A stretch of 8,947 bases of DNA from JBPCRW01 sp050996405 (lineage in GTDB: Bacteria > Acidobacteriota > Blastocatellia > Pyrinomonadales > Pyrinomonadaceae): positions 1 to 8,947 of the forward strand of contig JBPCRW010000011.1 in assembly GCA_050996405.1 (NCBI GenBank), in the 5' to 3' direction. The notes beneath the pieces are model-generated. The model saw only the letters and a program-made list of their open reading frames with translations. It made no database searches and was not told the DNA's origin. The stretch's first letter is position 1; every line of letters starts with the position of its first letter. Shown piece after piece: positions 1-5,642 of the stretch. Made by a program: the position numbers and the translations under genes.

Positions 1-495
1 GAATTAAAAGCCAAAGGAATTTCCGTCAAATACGACGACGGCGACCACCAGCGTTCGGGCTGGAAATTTGCCGAATACGAATTAAAATGCGTTCCCGCGC
101 GTCTGGGTTTGGGAATGCGCGATTTGGAAAACGGCACGATTGAAATCGCCCGCCGCGATACTTTAACGAAAGAATCAAAACCGATTGAAGGAATTGCCGA
201 TTACGTTTCTGATTTATTAAATGAAATTCAATCAAACATTTATCAAAAAGCCTTGAAATTCCGCGAGGAAAATACTTTCAAAATTGATTCGTGGGAAGAT
301 TTTAAAACGCAAATTGAAAAAGGCGGTTTCATTCTCGCGCATTGGGATGGAACGAGCGAGACGGAAGAAGCAATTAAAAACGAAACCAAAGCGACGATTC
401 GCTGTATCCCTTTCGACGGCGAAACGGAAGAAGGAAAAGATGTTTATTCGGGCGCGCCCTCAAAACAGAGAGTCGTTTTTGCGCGGGCTTACTAA
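1..495 (+). CDS. proS: Prolyl-tRNA synthetase, C-terminal part (5' end outside window)
   Basis: The open frame enters from the left edge and gives 164 residues before TAA. This is the C-terminal part of a eukaryote/archaeal-type (type 3) prolyl-tRNA synthetase, which charges tRNA-Pro in the cytoplasm. Fragment residues 1-55 are the end of the anticodon-binding domain: GWKFAEYELKCVPARLGLGMRDL followed by EIARRD. Residues 56-164 are the extra C-terminal domain typical of this type, ending in RVVFARAY. The terminal Tyr is characteristic; in the Thermus enzyme its carboxylate reaches the active site. Oddity: this domain normally binds zinc through four Cys, but here only one remains (C135). The positions that usually hold Cys read AHWDG (D116) and GKDVYSG (D147), so the zinc site is probably lost. 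The family call is firm; the zinc comment rests on remembered family patterns. Confidence 0.96.
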   Translation, partial: ELKAKGISVKYDDGDHQRSGWKFAEYELKCVPARLGLGMRDLENGTIEIARRDTLTKESKPIEGIADYVSDLLNEIQSNIYQKALKFREENTFKIDSWEDFKTQIEKGGFILAHWDGTSETEEAIKNETKATIRCIPFDGETEEGKDVYSGAPSKQRVVFARAY

Positions 496-510
496 AATCC
501 CAATCCTTCC

Positions 511-563
511 TACTCGCCCGTTCTGTTCCTGCAAGTGGAACATTGTTTGCTTGCAGGCGAGTA
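511..563. repeat. Imperfect palindrome downstream of proS
   Basis: TACTCGCC (511-518) is complementary to GGCGAGTA (556-563), and TGCAAG (530-535) to CTTGCA (550-555). This gives 14 base pairs with an 11-nt bulge on one side (519-529) and a 14-nt loop. It begins 16 nt after the proS stop. No run of T follows it, so it is not a standard intrinsic terminator. It could instead be a processed 3' end, a dispersed repeat element, or part of the leader of the small gene that follows. The rest of 496-638 holds nothing else recognisable except the ribosome binding site of the next gene. Confidence 0.45.
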
Positions 564-638
564 TCAAAATTTATCTGTATGACTTTTATGCAGAAAAAAA
601 TTTGGAAAGTCTAGAAAATCAAGGAAGGTAAAAATAAA

Positions 639-755
639 ATGCAAGGACCACTTAAAGGAATTTTAGCGGGCGCGGCGGCTTGGAAATTCGGCGGCGGAAT
701 TATTTCGACAATTATAATTTTTATAGTTGTGTTTTGGCTGCTCGGCAGATGCTAA
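639..755 (+). CDS. Small single-pass membrane protein (38 aa)
   Basis: ATG at 639 opens a 38-codon frame ending in TAA at 753-755. A strong Shine-Dalgarno sequence, AAGGAAGG at 621-628, sits 10 nt upstream; this is the main reason to believe the gene. Residues 1-20 are small and glycine-rich (KGILAGAAAWKFGGG). Residues 21-35 (IISTIIIFIVVFWLL) form one hydrophobic segment, followed by GRC. The likely topology is one membrane helix with very little outside it. I do not recognise a family. It lies 143 bp after proS on the same strand and could be read through from it or have its own promoter. It ends 8 bp before a large inverted repeat that separates it from the convergent PrsW gene. Confidence 0.7.
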   Translation: MQGPLKGILAGAAAWKFGGGIISTIIIFIVVFWLLGRC

Positions 756-763
756 AACAGCGC

Positions 764-819
764 AAAATGCAAAGTGCAAAATGTAAGAGTTTTCTTATTC
801 ATTTTGCACTTTGCATTTT
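764..819. terminator. Perfect 20-bp inverted repeat between convergent genes
   Basis: AAAATGCAAAGTGCAAAATG (764-783) is exactly complementary to 800-819, with a 16-nt loop. It lies between the ends of the small membrane protein gene (755) and the PrsW-type gene (835), where a bidirectional terminator is expected. There is no clean T tract, so termination is inferred from position and stem strength. Both arms are built from heptamers of the form GCAAANN: GCAAAAT, GCAAAGT, GCAAAAT on the left. Read on the minus strand, the right side continues with GCAAAAC and GGAAAAT. Related heptamers occur inside tatD near 5999-6033. Confidence 0.65.
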
Positions 820-834
820 CCGTTTTGCATTGAA

Positions 835-2367
835 TTAAATTTTATCGCGCCACGCTAAAACTTCTTCGCGCAAAATCGGATTCTGCTGAAAACTGGCGGT
901 TTGACCGCGCGCGGCGGTTGCGCGTTGGATATGCCAGTAGCTCAAACCGAGTTTTCCGACGGCTCTTAAAAATCTCCGCCGCGCTTTATATTTTTTGGTG
1001 AACGCGCTGCTCAAAAGCCACGTCAGGCTCTTAAAAACCGAAGTCGAAACTTTTAATTGTTCGGGCGTAATCAGCCCGCGCGCCGCGTCAATCGCCAGCA
1101 TTTCTTTCAAGATTTTATTCTGCCTGTGCATTACATAACCGATAAATCCGACAAAAATCAGAAAAAACGGAACTTCCAAAACAATATAGCCGATTAAAAA
1201 TCCCGCGCCGCCGCCGAGAAAAGCCAAGGTGTTCCAGACGGCGTGCAGCGTAACGGCACAGAAATAACCTAAAATTGGCATCACAACGCGCACAATTTTG
1301 TTGTGCGATTCGCGCGAGATTCCGCAGCCGATCCCCGTCATCGAGGTGAAAGTAACGTGCGCGAACGGCGACAATAATCCGCGCATCACAAACAATGTAA
1401 CCAGCAAACCCGAACCGCCTTCGAGCAGCCCGCGCCCGTAATAAAGCACGTTTTCGACCGTCGCAAAACCGAGCGCGATTGTTCCGGCATAAACAATTCC
1501 GTCGAGAATATCGTCAAATTCGCGGCGCAGAAAAATCAGAACCAAAACGACTCCCAAACCTTTCGTGCCTTCTTCAAAAATCGGAGCGGAAATCACTCCG
1601 GCAATCGATTGACCAAAAATCGCGCCGAATAAATCATTAACCGTCGCGGAAATTAACACGGCGACTAGCGCGCCCCAAGCGAAAGCCAGAGCCAACGCCC
1701 AGGGCGGCTCAGGGTCGTAGCGGTCAATTAAAAGCAGAGGCAGAATATAAAAAACCGCCGGAACGAATGCGACAATCGCGGCAATAAAAGCGGCGACGAT
1801 GCCGAGATTTCCGATAATCATCAGCGTCACAATCAAGCCGAAAAAAACGATTCCGAAAATTGCGACTGCCGCGCCCAGATACTTGCGTGAAGAAGACTGA
1901 ACAGGTTTTATTTCGGGATTCCGCAACCCGACATTTGCCATCGAGTTGCGCCAATTTTGCGGCTGATTCGGCGGTGCTTGGAACTGTTGATTATTCGGCG
2001 GCTGAAAATTCGACGACGGTCGAATCTCGTTTGCCGCCGGCGAATAATTTATCGCCTGTTCGTTTTCAATGGCGGCGACGGCTTGCGGTCCGTTCTTCCC
2101 GAATTGTATGGAATCTCCGTTTTTTAGTTTTGCTTTTTGAACCCGCTCGCCGTTGACAAAAGTTCCGTTGGTGCTGTTATTGTCAACCAGATAAAAGCCA
2201 TCAGGCTTGGTTTCGATATAGCCGTGTTTTGAGGAAACTTCCCTTTCACGCAGCGGGTCAAACATCAAACCGCACGCCGCGCCGCGCCCGATGGTTAAAA
2301 ACCCGTCGGAAATTTCCAATGTTTTTCCCGCGAGCGAACCGCTCCGAACGGTAATAGCAAGTTTCAT
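835..2367 (-). CDS. FHA domain fused to PrsW-family intramembrane protease
   Basis: A 510-residue protein. Residues 1-95 are a forkhead-associated (FHA) domain, which binds phosphothreonine peptides: TIGR (25-28), SSKH (45-48) and NNSTNGT (63-69) are the expected conserved loops. Residues 100-160 are a Pro/Asn/Gln-rich linker. Residues 162-413 hold about eight or nine membrane segments with PrsW-family (PF13367) signatures: DRYDPEP (215-221), PIFEEGTKG with E265, E266 and K269, FATVEN with E305, RGLLSPFAH with H337, and LHAVWN with H375. In this metalloprotease-like family the Glu and His residues are taken to form the active site; Bacillus PrsW cuts the anti-sigma factor RsiW. Residues 414-510 are a soluble, basic C-terminal tail. 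ATG at 2367 gives an intact FHA first strand. The substrate is unknown. The fusion suggests that protease activity or localisation responds to Ser/Thr kinase signalling, which is inference. Confidence 0.92.
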   Translation of the reverse strand: MKLAITVRSGSLAGKTLEISDGFLTIGRGAACGLMFDPLREREVSSKHGYIETKPDGFYLVDNNSTNGTFVNGERVQKAKLKNGDSIQFGKNGPQAVAAIENEQAINYSPAANEIRPSSNFQPPNNQQFQAPPNQPQNWRNSMANVGLRNPEIKPVQSSSRKYLGAAVAIFGIVFFGLIVTLMIIGNLGIVAAFIAAIVAFVPAVFYILPLLLIDRYDPEPPWALALAFAWGALVAVLISATVNDLFGAIFGQSIAGVISAPIFEEGTKGLGVVLVLIFLRREFDDILDGIVYAGTIALGFATVENVLYYGRGLLEGGSGLLVTLFVMRGLLSPFAHVTFTSMTGIGCGISRESHNKIVRVVMPILGYFCAVTLHAVWNTLAFLGGGAGFLIGYIVLEVPFFLIFVGFIGYVMHRQNKILKEMLAIDAARGLITPEQLKVSTSVFKSLTWLLSSAFTKKYKARRRFLRAVGKLGLSYWHIQRATAARGQTASFQQNPILREEVLAWRDKI

Positions 2368-2374
2368 ATCGTCA

Positions 2375-2402
2375 ATCTTAAAAAGAAAAAATCCAAAGTC
2401 AA
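2375..2402 (-). promoter_or_regulatory. Possible promoter of the FHA-PrsW gene
   Basis: On the minus strand, TTGACT (2402-2397, five of six matches to a -35 box) and TAAGAT (2380-2375, four of six matches to a -10 box) are separated by 16 nt. Transcription would start at or within a base or two of the ATG at 2367, so the mRNA would be essentially leaderless. No Shine-Dalgarno sequence is visible before this ATG. The -35 box lies in the 3' arm of the terminator-like hairpin of the upstream gene. Assigned by eye, so low confidence. Confidence 0.3.
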
Positions 2403-2431
2403 GTTTTTACACATATGACTCTGGATTTTTT
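2386..2431. terminator. Bidirectional intrinsic terminator-like hairpin
   Basis: The 16-nt arms 2386-2401 and 2416-2431 match at 15 of 16 positions when one is reversed and complemented, with a 14-nt loop. Each outer end has a run of six A or T, giving a U tract in either direction. It follows the stop of the HARE-HTH gene at 2454 by 22 nt and precedes the FHA-PrsW gene. It therefore probably ends the upstream operon and makes the PrsW gene a separate unit. One arm reads GACTCTGGATTTT, which resembles the GGAYYCT heptamers found inside metG. Confidence 0.7.
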
Positions 2432-2453
2432 GCGATAAAATTTTACCCGTTTC

Positions 2454-3125
2454 TCAAGAAACTGCCTGCGATGCGTCGCGCATCACCAAATCGAAAGTTC
2501 CGGGCGCGACTTTTCTGAAACGGCGATTGCGGTTTAAAGAGACGGCAATCGAAATGGTCGGATTATTTCCCTTGAATTCAAATCCGTCTTCTCGAAGATA
2601 GCCATAAAGGTCGTTGACGTGCAGCGGTTTTCCCGCTTCGCGCAGCAGCAAAGTGCAAGCCTGCGTAATCGTGCGGTCGGCGAAACGATTGCTTCTGGGT
2701 TCAAAATGCTGATTTATCGGCGCGACATTTCGCGGACCGTTCAAATACGAAACCGGATTGTTTCGATAATTGTTCGGCGGCGGCGGCGGATTGTTTTGAC
2801 GCGGAGGATAACGACGCGAATCGGGCGGCATTTGATAATCGTCCTCATTCTCGTAACGAGATTTTTTCGGATAATTATTTTCATCTTCGGTGCTGGGTTT
2901 TTTGTGAGTTTTCCAGGATTTGTTGCTGCCGCGCATCGTCGAAAACAGGCTTTGCAGAGCTTCTTCGGTTTTCCCCGCGCTGTTTTGCAGAGCCTCGATT
3001 TCTATTTTCAGATTCTCGGCTTCGGATTCGACTTCACGCAGCCGCGCCTGTAATCTCTGCTCGGCGGTTTGAAACTGCCGCAAACTTTGTTCAAGTGTCG
3101 AAATCAGATTTTCTTCGTTTAGCAT
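2454..3125 (-). CDS. Coiled-coil protein with C-terminal HARE-HTH winged helix
   Basis: A 223-residue protein in three parts. Residues 3-62 are a long heptad-like helix rich in Glu, Leu, Gln and Arg, predicted to be a coiled coil. Residues 65-150 are low-complexity and disordered-looking, rich in Asn, Pro, Arg and Tyr, with a PPPPP run near 113. Residues 152-213 (ACTLLLREAGKPLHVNDLYG, then LREDGFEFKGNNP and RFRKVAPGTFDL) match the HARE-HTH fold (PF05066), a winged helix also found in the RNA polymerase delta subunit, ASXL proteins and some restriction systems. A role in DNA binding or transcription is inferred from that domain; no catalytic domain is present. ATG at 3125 lies 27 nt after the polyprenyl synthase stop with no clear Shine-Dalgarno, so co-transcription is likely. 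A terminator-like hairpin follows the stop. Confidence 0.85.
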   Translation of the reverse strand: MLNEENLISTLEQSLRQFQTAEQRLQARLREVESEAENLKIEIEALQNSAGKTEEALQSLFSTMRGSNKSWKTHKKPSTEDENNYPKKSRYENEDDYQMPPDSRRYPPRQNNPPPPPNNYRNNPVSYLNGPRNVAPINQHFEPRSNRFADRTITQACTLLLREAGKPLHVNDLYGYLREDGFEFKGNNPTISIAVSLNRNRRFRKVAPGTFDLVMRDASQAVS

Positions 3126-3152
3126 ATTGTTTAAAAATTGCTTTTTCGCAGA

Positions 3153-4169
3153 TTAATTATCGCGTTCAATCATGTAATTCGGAATTTCTTCCAATGCAGA
3201 ACGATACCTTGATTCGGGCAAAACTTCAAGATTCTTTTTCGCCTGCCGCGCGTATTCGTAAGCTCTTTCGCGTGTTTCCGCGAGCATTCCGCCGTTTGTT
3301 AATTCCGCTAATAATCGTTCGCGCGAAACTTTTTCGTAATTGCCGTCGTGCATAATTTGTTCTAAATCCTGTTTAATCGCGGGATTTTTTTCGACCAGCA
3401 AAATCAGCGGCAAAGTCAATTTTCCTTCGAGCAAATCCGCGCCCGCCGCTTTGCCCAAAACTTCTTCGTCCGCCGTAAAATCGAGCAAATCGTCGGCAAG
3501 CTGAAACGCCGTGCCGAGATTCATTCCGTAATCTCGCAGCGCGATTTGCTGCGGCTTTGTCGCCTTGCCGAGAATCGCGCCGATTTCACAGCACGCCGAA
3601 AAAAGATACGCCGTTTTGCGCCGCAGAATATCGAAATATTCGGTTTCGGAAATTGATGATTTTCCCAAAGTCGTCAATTGAATCAATTCGCCTTCGGTCA
3701 TCTTGCGCGTGACGCGCGTCAAAATATCGAGAATTTCCAGCGAGCGTTCGCGCAAACTGATTTCAAACGCAGACATATACAGCCAATCGCCCATCAGCAC
3801 GGCGGTTTGATTTCCGAAACGCGCGTTGACCGACAAGCGATTACGGCGCGTGTCGGCGTTGTCAATTATGTCGTCGTGAACAAGCGTCGCCGTGTGCAGA
3901 AATTCCATGACGGTCGCAATTCTGATTGAATTTTCCGCTTTGCCGTCGCCGCCGACCGCGTAATTCGATAAAATATTTAACGCCGGTCGCACGCGCTTGC
4001 CGCCTGATTTCCGAAGATAATCTGCCAGATAGTTGATAACCTGAATATTTGAGCCTGCCTGACGTTCAAATTCGGCTTCGACTAAACTCAATTCATTGGC
4101 AACCAAATTAAAGATTTTTCGCGCCGCCGTCTGCGGCTGAAAAGCTGTCGACGGAGAAAATGTCTGCAT
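3153..4169 (-). CDS. Long-chain trans-polyprenyl diphosphate synthase
   Basis: A 338-residue enzyme that condenses isopentenyl diphosphate onto an allylic diphosphate to build the isoprenoid tail of menaquinone or ubiquinone. Visible motifs, numbered from the ATG at 4169: GGKRVRP (56-62), the first Asp-rich motif DDIID (D99, D100, D103) followed by TRRN, QLADDLLD (second Asp-rich motif, D226, D227, D230) and EGKLTLP (248-254). The residue five positions before the first motif is Ala (HTATLVHDD), the same arrangement as in octaprenyl synthase IspB. This suggests a long (C30-C40 or longer) product rather than C15-C20. The frame is open upstream to a TTG at 4247, but that would overlap the FkbM gene by 62 nt and add a non-conserved tail. 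The ATG leaves a 16-nt gap and is preferred. Part of the minus-strand operon. Confidence 0.95.
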   Translation of the reverse strand: MQTFSPSTAFQPQTAARKIFNLVANELSLVEAEFERQAGSNIQVINYLADYLRKSGGKRVRPALNILSNYAVGGDGKAENSIRIATVMEFLHTATLVHDDIIDNADTRRNRLSVNARFGNQTAVLMGDWLYMSAFEISLRERSLEILDILTRVTRKMTEGELIQLTTLGKSSISETEYFDILRRKTAYLFSACCEIGAILGKATKPQQIALRDYGMNLGTAFQLADDLLDFTADEEVLGKAAGADLLEGKLTLPLILLVEKNPAIKQDLEQIMHDGNYEKVSRERLLAELTNGGMLAETRERAYEYARQAKKNLEVLPESRYRSALEEIPNYMIERDN

Positions 4170-4185
4170 TAAATTATCCGAACTT

Positions 4186-5067
4186 TTAATCTGAATTGTT
4201 GACGAAAATAACGCTTTCGATGCGGCGCGGATTTTCGTCCGCTTCAAAAAGATTTTTTATTTCGTCAATTTCGCGCATTTTAAAAACGCCTTTGTCGTAA
4301 TGATAAAAATGCGTAAAAACCGTTTTCAGAATAGCGCAGTATTCGTTTCGAGTCATTCCCGCGCGCCCGATTCCATAACTCCAAAACTCGGAAACGCACG
4401 GAATTTTTCGTGCCTTTAAAAAATTTTTCGCGCCTTTGAAAAAATGTCCTTCGTGTCCTTGAATATCGAGCCAAATTAAATCAATCGCATCTTTTTCAAT
4501 TTCAGGATGATTATCTAAAAAATTGTCGAAACTAACTGCCGCAACTTCAATCGTCTTTCGTTTTTGTTCACCTCGCCTGCCTTTTTCGCCGGTTAATTTA
4601 ATTCGATTATCGCCCGAATTATCGGCGGCGATTTCAAATTCGAGCGCGGCGTTTTCCGACGACAGCGCAAGATTAAAATATTTAATTTTATCCGCCAGAT
4701 TATTTTGCGCGACGTTTTTTTCCAGCAGCCGAAATGATTTCGGTGAAGGTTCAAAAGCCCAAGCCTTTTCAAAAAAATCTTTGCCGACCAGCGCGATTCC
4801 AATCATTCCGAGATTCGCGCCGATGTCTAAAACCGTATTGCCAATTTCATTTTTTAACCAGCCTTCTTTCCGCAAAAATCGAATCGAATTTTCAATAAAT
4901 TCAATTTCAAATTCGCGTTTGACGAAAAGATGTTTGCCCATCAGCCAATCTTTGCTGCTAACACTCAATAAACCGTTTTCCGTTTCGATTGTAACGTCGT
5001 GTTCGGTGCGATAATGCTTCAAAGTCCACGCCAAAACCTTGCGATAATGTAACAAACTTTTCGCCAT
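4186..5067 (-). CDS. FkbM-family SAM-dependent methyltransferase
   Basis: A 293-residue protein with a Rossmann-type methyltransferase core. Motif I VLDIGANLGM (79-88) binds S-adenosylmethionine. FEPSP (105-109) is the acidic loop that contacts the ribose, and DLIWLDIQGHEG (196-207) is the FkbM signature region. FkbM proteins methylate hydroxyl or other groups on sugars, polyketides and lipids, but the substrate cannot be read from sequence. No glycan or natural-product genes surround it, so the target may be part of general envelope or lipid metabolism (inference). ATG at 5067 is chosen over an earlier in-frame ATG at 5103 because it follows the yajQ stop by one base (TAAAATG), a typical coupled start. 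The longer version would overlap yajQ by 35 nt. Confidence 0.9.
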   Translation of the reverse strand: MAKSLLHYRKVLAWTLKHYRTEHDVTIETENGLLSVSSKDWLMGKHLFVKREFEIEFIENSIRFLRKEGWLKNEIGNTVLDIGANLGMIGIALVGKDFFEKAWAFEPSPKSFRLLEKNVAQNNLADKIKYFNLALSSENAALEFEIAADNSGDNRIKLTGEKGRRGEQKRKTIEVAAVSFDNFLDNHPEIEKDAIDLIWLDIQGHEGHFFKGAKNFLKARKIPCVSEFWSYGIGRAGMTRNEYCAILKTVFTHFYHYDKGVFKMREIDEIKNLFEADENPRRIESVIFVNNSD

Positions 5068-5068
5068 T

Positions 5069-5503
5069 TTAGTTTGAACGGTAATTATCAAACTGCATAT
5101 CAATGCCGAAATCTTTGGCTTTGAGCGCGGCGATTGTTTCCTGCAAAGTGTCGCGGTCTTTGCCGGAAACGCGCACCGTTTCGCCCTGAATCGAAGCCTG
5201 CACTTTTAGTTTCGCGTCCTTGATAAATCTGACGATTTCCTTTGCCTTTTCAATCGGAATTCCCTGTTGAATTTTCACCGTCTGCCGCACAGTCCCGCCC
5301 GCCGCCGGTTCGATTTTTTGATAATCCAGAGCCTTTAAGGAAATCCCGCGCTTGACAAGTTTTGATTGCAGAATATCGTTCATATTCTTTAATTTTGTAT
5401 TGTCTTCGGCGGATAAAATCAAATCTTTCTCGACCAGTTCGACCGTCGCTTTGCTGCCCTTAAAATCAAAACGCTGCGTGACTTCTTTCATCGTTTGATC
5501 CAA
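5069..5503 (-). CDS. yajQ: YajQ-family nucleotide-binding protein, body of the gene (5' end cut off by an in-frame stop)
   Basis: The open frame from TTG at 5503 gives 144 residues with clear YajQ identity: QRFDFKGSKA near the start, LSAEDNTKLK, KLVKRGISLKALDY and the closing FGIDMQFDNYRSN. YajQ proteins are small two-domain, ferredoxin-like proteins reported to bind nucleotides or cyclic di-GMP. The family is normally about 160-165 residues. The missing residues are present in frame just upstream (ATG at 5566) but are separated by TAA at 5513-5515. The TTG is four codons after that stop and has no Shine-Dalgarno sequence, so it is an uncertain start; ATG at 5491 is the next option. Without the first strand (SFDIVS) the fold is probably compromised. 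The gene is either a recent pseudogene, a stop read through or reinitiated, or a sequence error. Confidence 0.9.
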   Translation of the reverse strand: MDQTMKEVTQRFDFKGSKATVELVEKDLILSAEDNTKLKNMNDILQSKLVKRGISLKALDYQKIEPAAGGTVRQTVKIQQGIPIEKAKEIVRFIKDAKLKVQASIQGETVRVSGKDRDTLQETIAALKAKDFGIDMQFDNYRSN

Positions 5504-5512
5504 AGCGTTGGT

Positions 5513-5566
5513 TTATTCCGCGTAATTAGTTTTCGATACAATATCGAACGAATTTTCTTTTGCCAT
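5513..5566 (-). pseudogene. yajQ: 5' remnant of yajQ, 17 codons before a premature TAA
   Basis: ATG at 5566 begins MAKENSFDIVSKTNYAE followed by TAA (5515-5513). SFDIVS is the hallmark N-terminal strand of YajQ. The downstream residues TNALDQTMKEV continue the family pattern with no gap: the usual form is SFDIVS, six residues, one hydrophobic residue, then .NA..Q..KE. The stop replaces that hydrophobic residue, and one base change would do it (for example TTA to TAA). With the stop ignored the gene would be 5069-5566, 165 codons plus stop, the normal family length. Confidence 0.8.
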
Positions 5567-5572
5567 AAAATG

Positions 5573-5578
5573 ATTATA
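5573..5578 (-). promoter_or_regulatory. TATAAT -10 box just before the original yajQ start
   Basis: On the minus strand a perfect TATAAT (5578-5573) is followed by six bases and then the ATG at 5566. Transcription would therefore begin at the A of the ATG, a leaderless arrangement. No Shine-Dalgarno sequence is present. No convincing -35 box is visible at 16-18 nt upstream, because that stretch is the arm of the 23-bp hairpin. The placement is suggestive but could be chance in AT-rich sequence. Confidence 0.35.
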
Positions 5579-5642
5579 GCTACAAAAATTCACAAAAGAC
5601 ACAAAGAGAAATTTTGAGCCTTTTGTGAATTTTTGTAGCTAT
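5576..5642. terminator. Perfect 23-bp inverted repeat between tatD and yajQ
   Basis: The arms 5576-5598 and 5620-5642 are perfectly complementary over 23 bases, with a 21-nt loop. The stem contains ATAGCTACAAAAATT and CACAAAAG. The distal arm overlaps the tatD stop codon (5639-5641), and the proximal arm runs into the TATAAT before yajQ. Its position suggests termination of the metG-tatD unit, although no dedicated U tract follows. The loop side reads ACACAAAG next to CACAAAAG, which looks like a low-complexity dispersed repeat rather than a purpose-built terminator. Confidence 0.6.

Noticed and set aside
284..631. Plus-strand frame overlapping the end of proS
   Set aside because: It is out of frame with a clear ProS sequence, very Lys/Arg-rich, and has no ribosome binding site.
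4170..4247. In-frame TTG extension of the polyprenyl synthase (26 extra residues)
   Set aside because: It would overlap the FkbM gene by 62 nt, uses a TTG, and adds residues not matching the family; ATG at 4169 fits better.
4523..5014. Plus-strand open frame (163 codons) opposite the FkbM gene
   Set aside because: The minus strand encodes a clear methyltransferase; the plus translation is Ser/Phe-rich with no recognisable motif.
5068..5103. Upstream ATG at 5103 for the FkbM gene
   Set aside because: It would overlap yajQ by 35 nt; the internal ATG at 5067 follows the yajQ stop by one base, a typical coupled start.
5576..5642. Possible CRISPR or phage attachment site
   Set aside because: There is a single palindrome only, with no spacer-repeat pattern, cas gene or integrase in the window.
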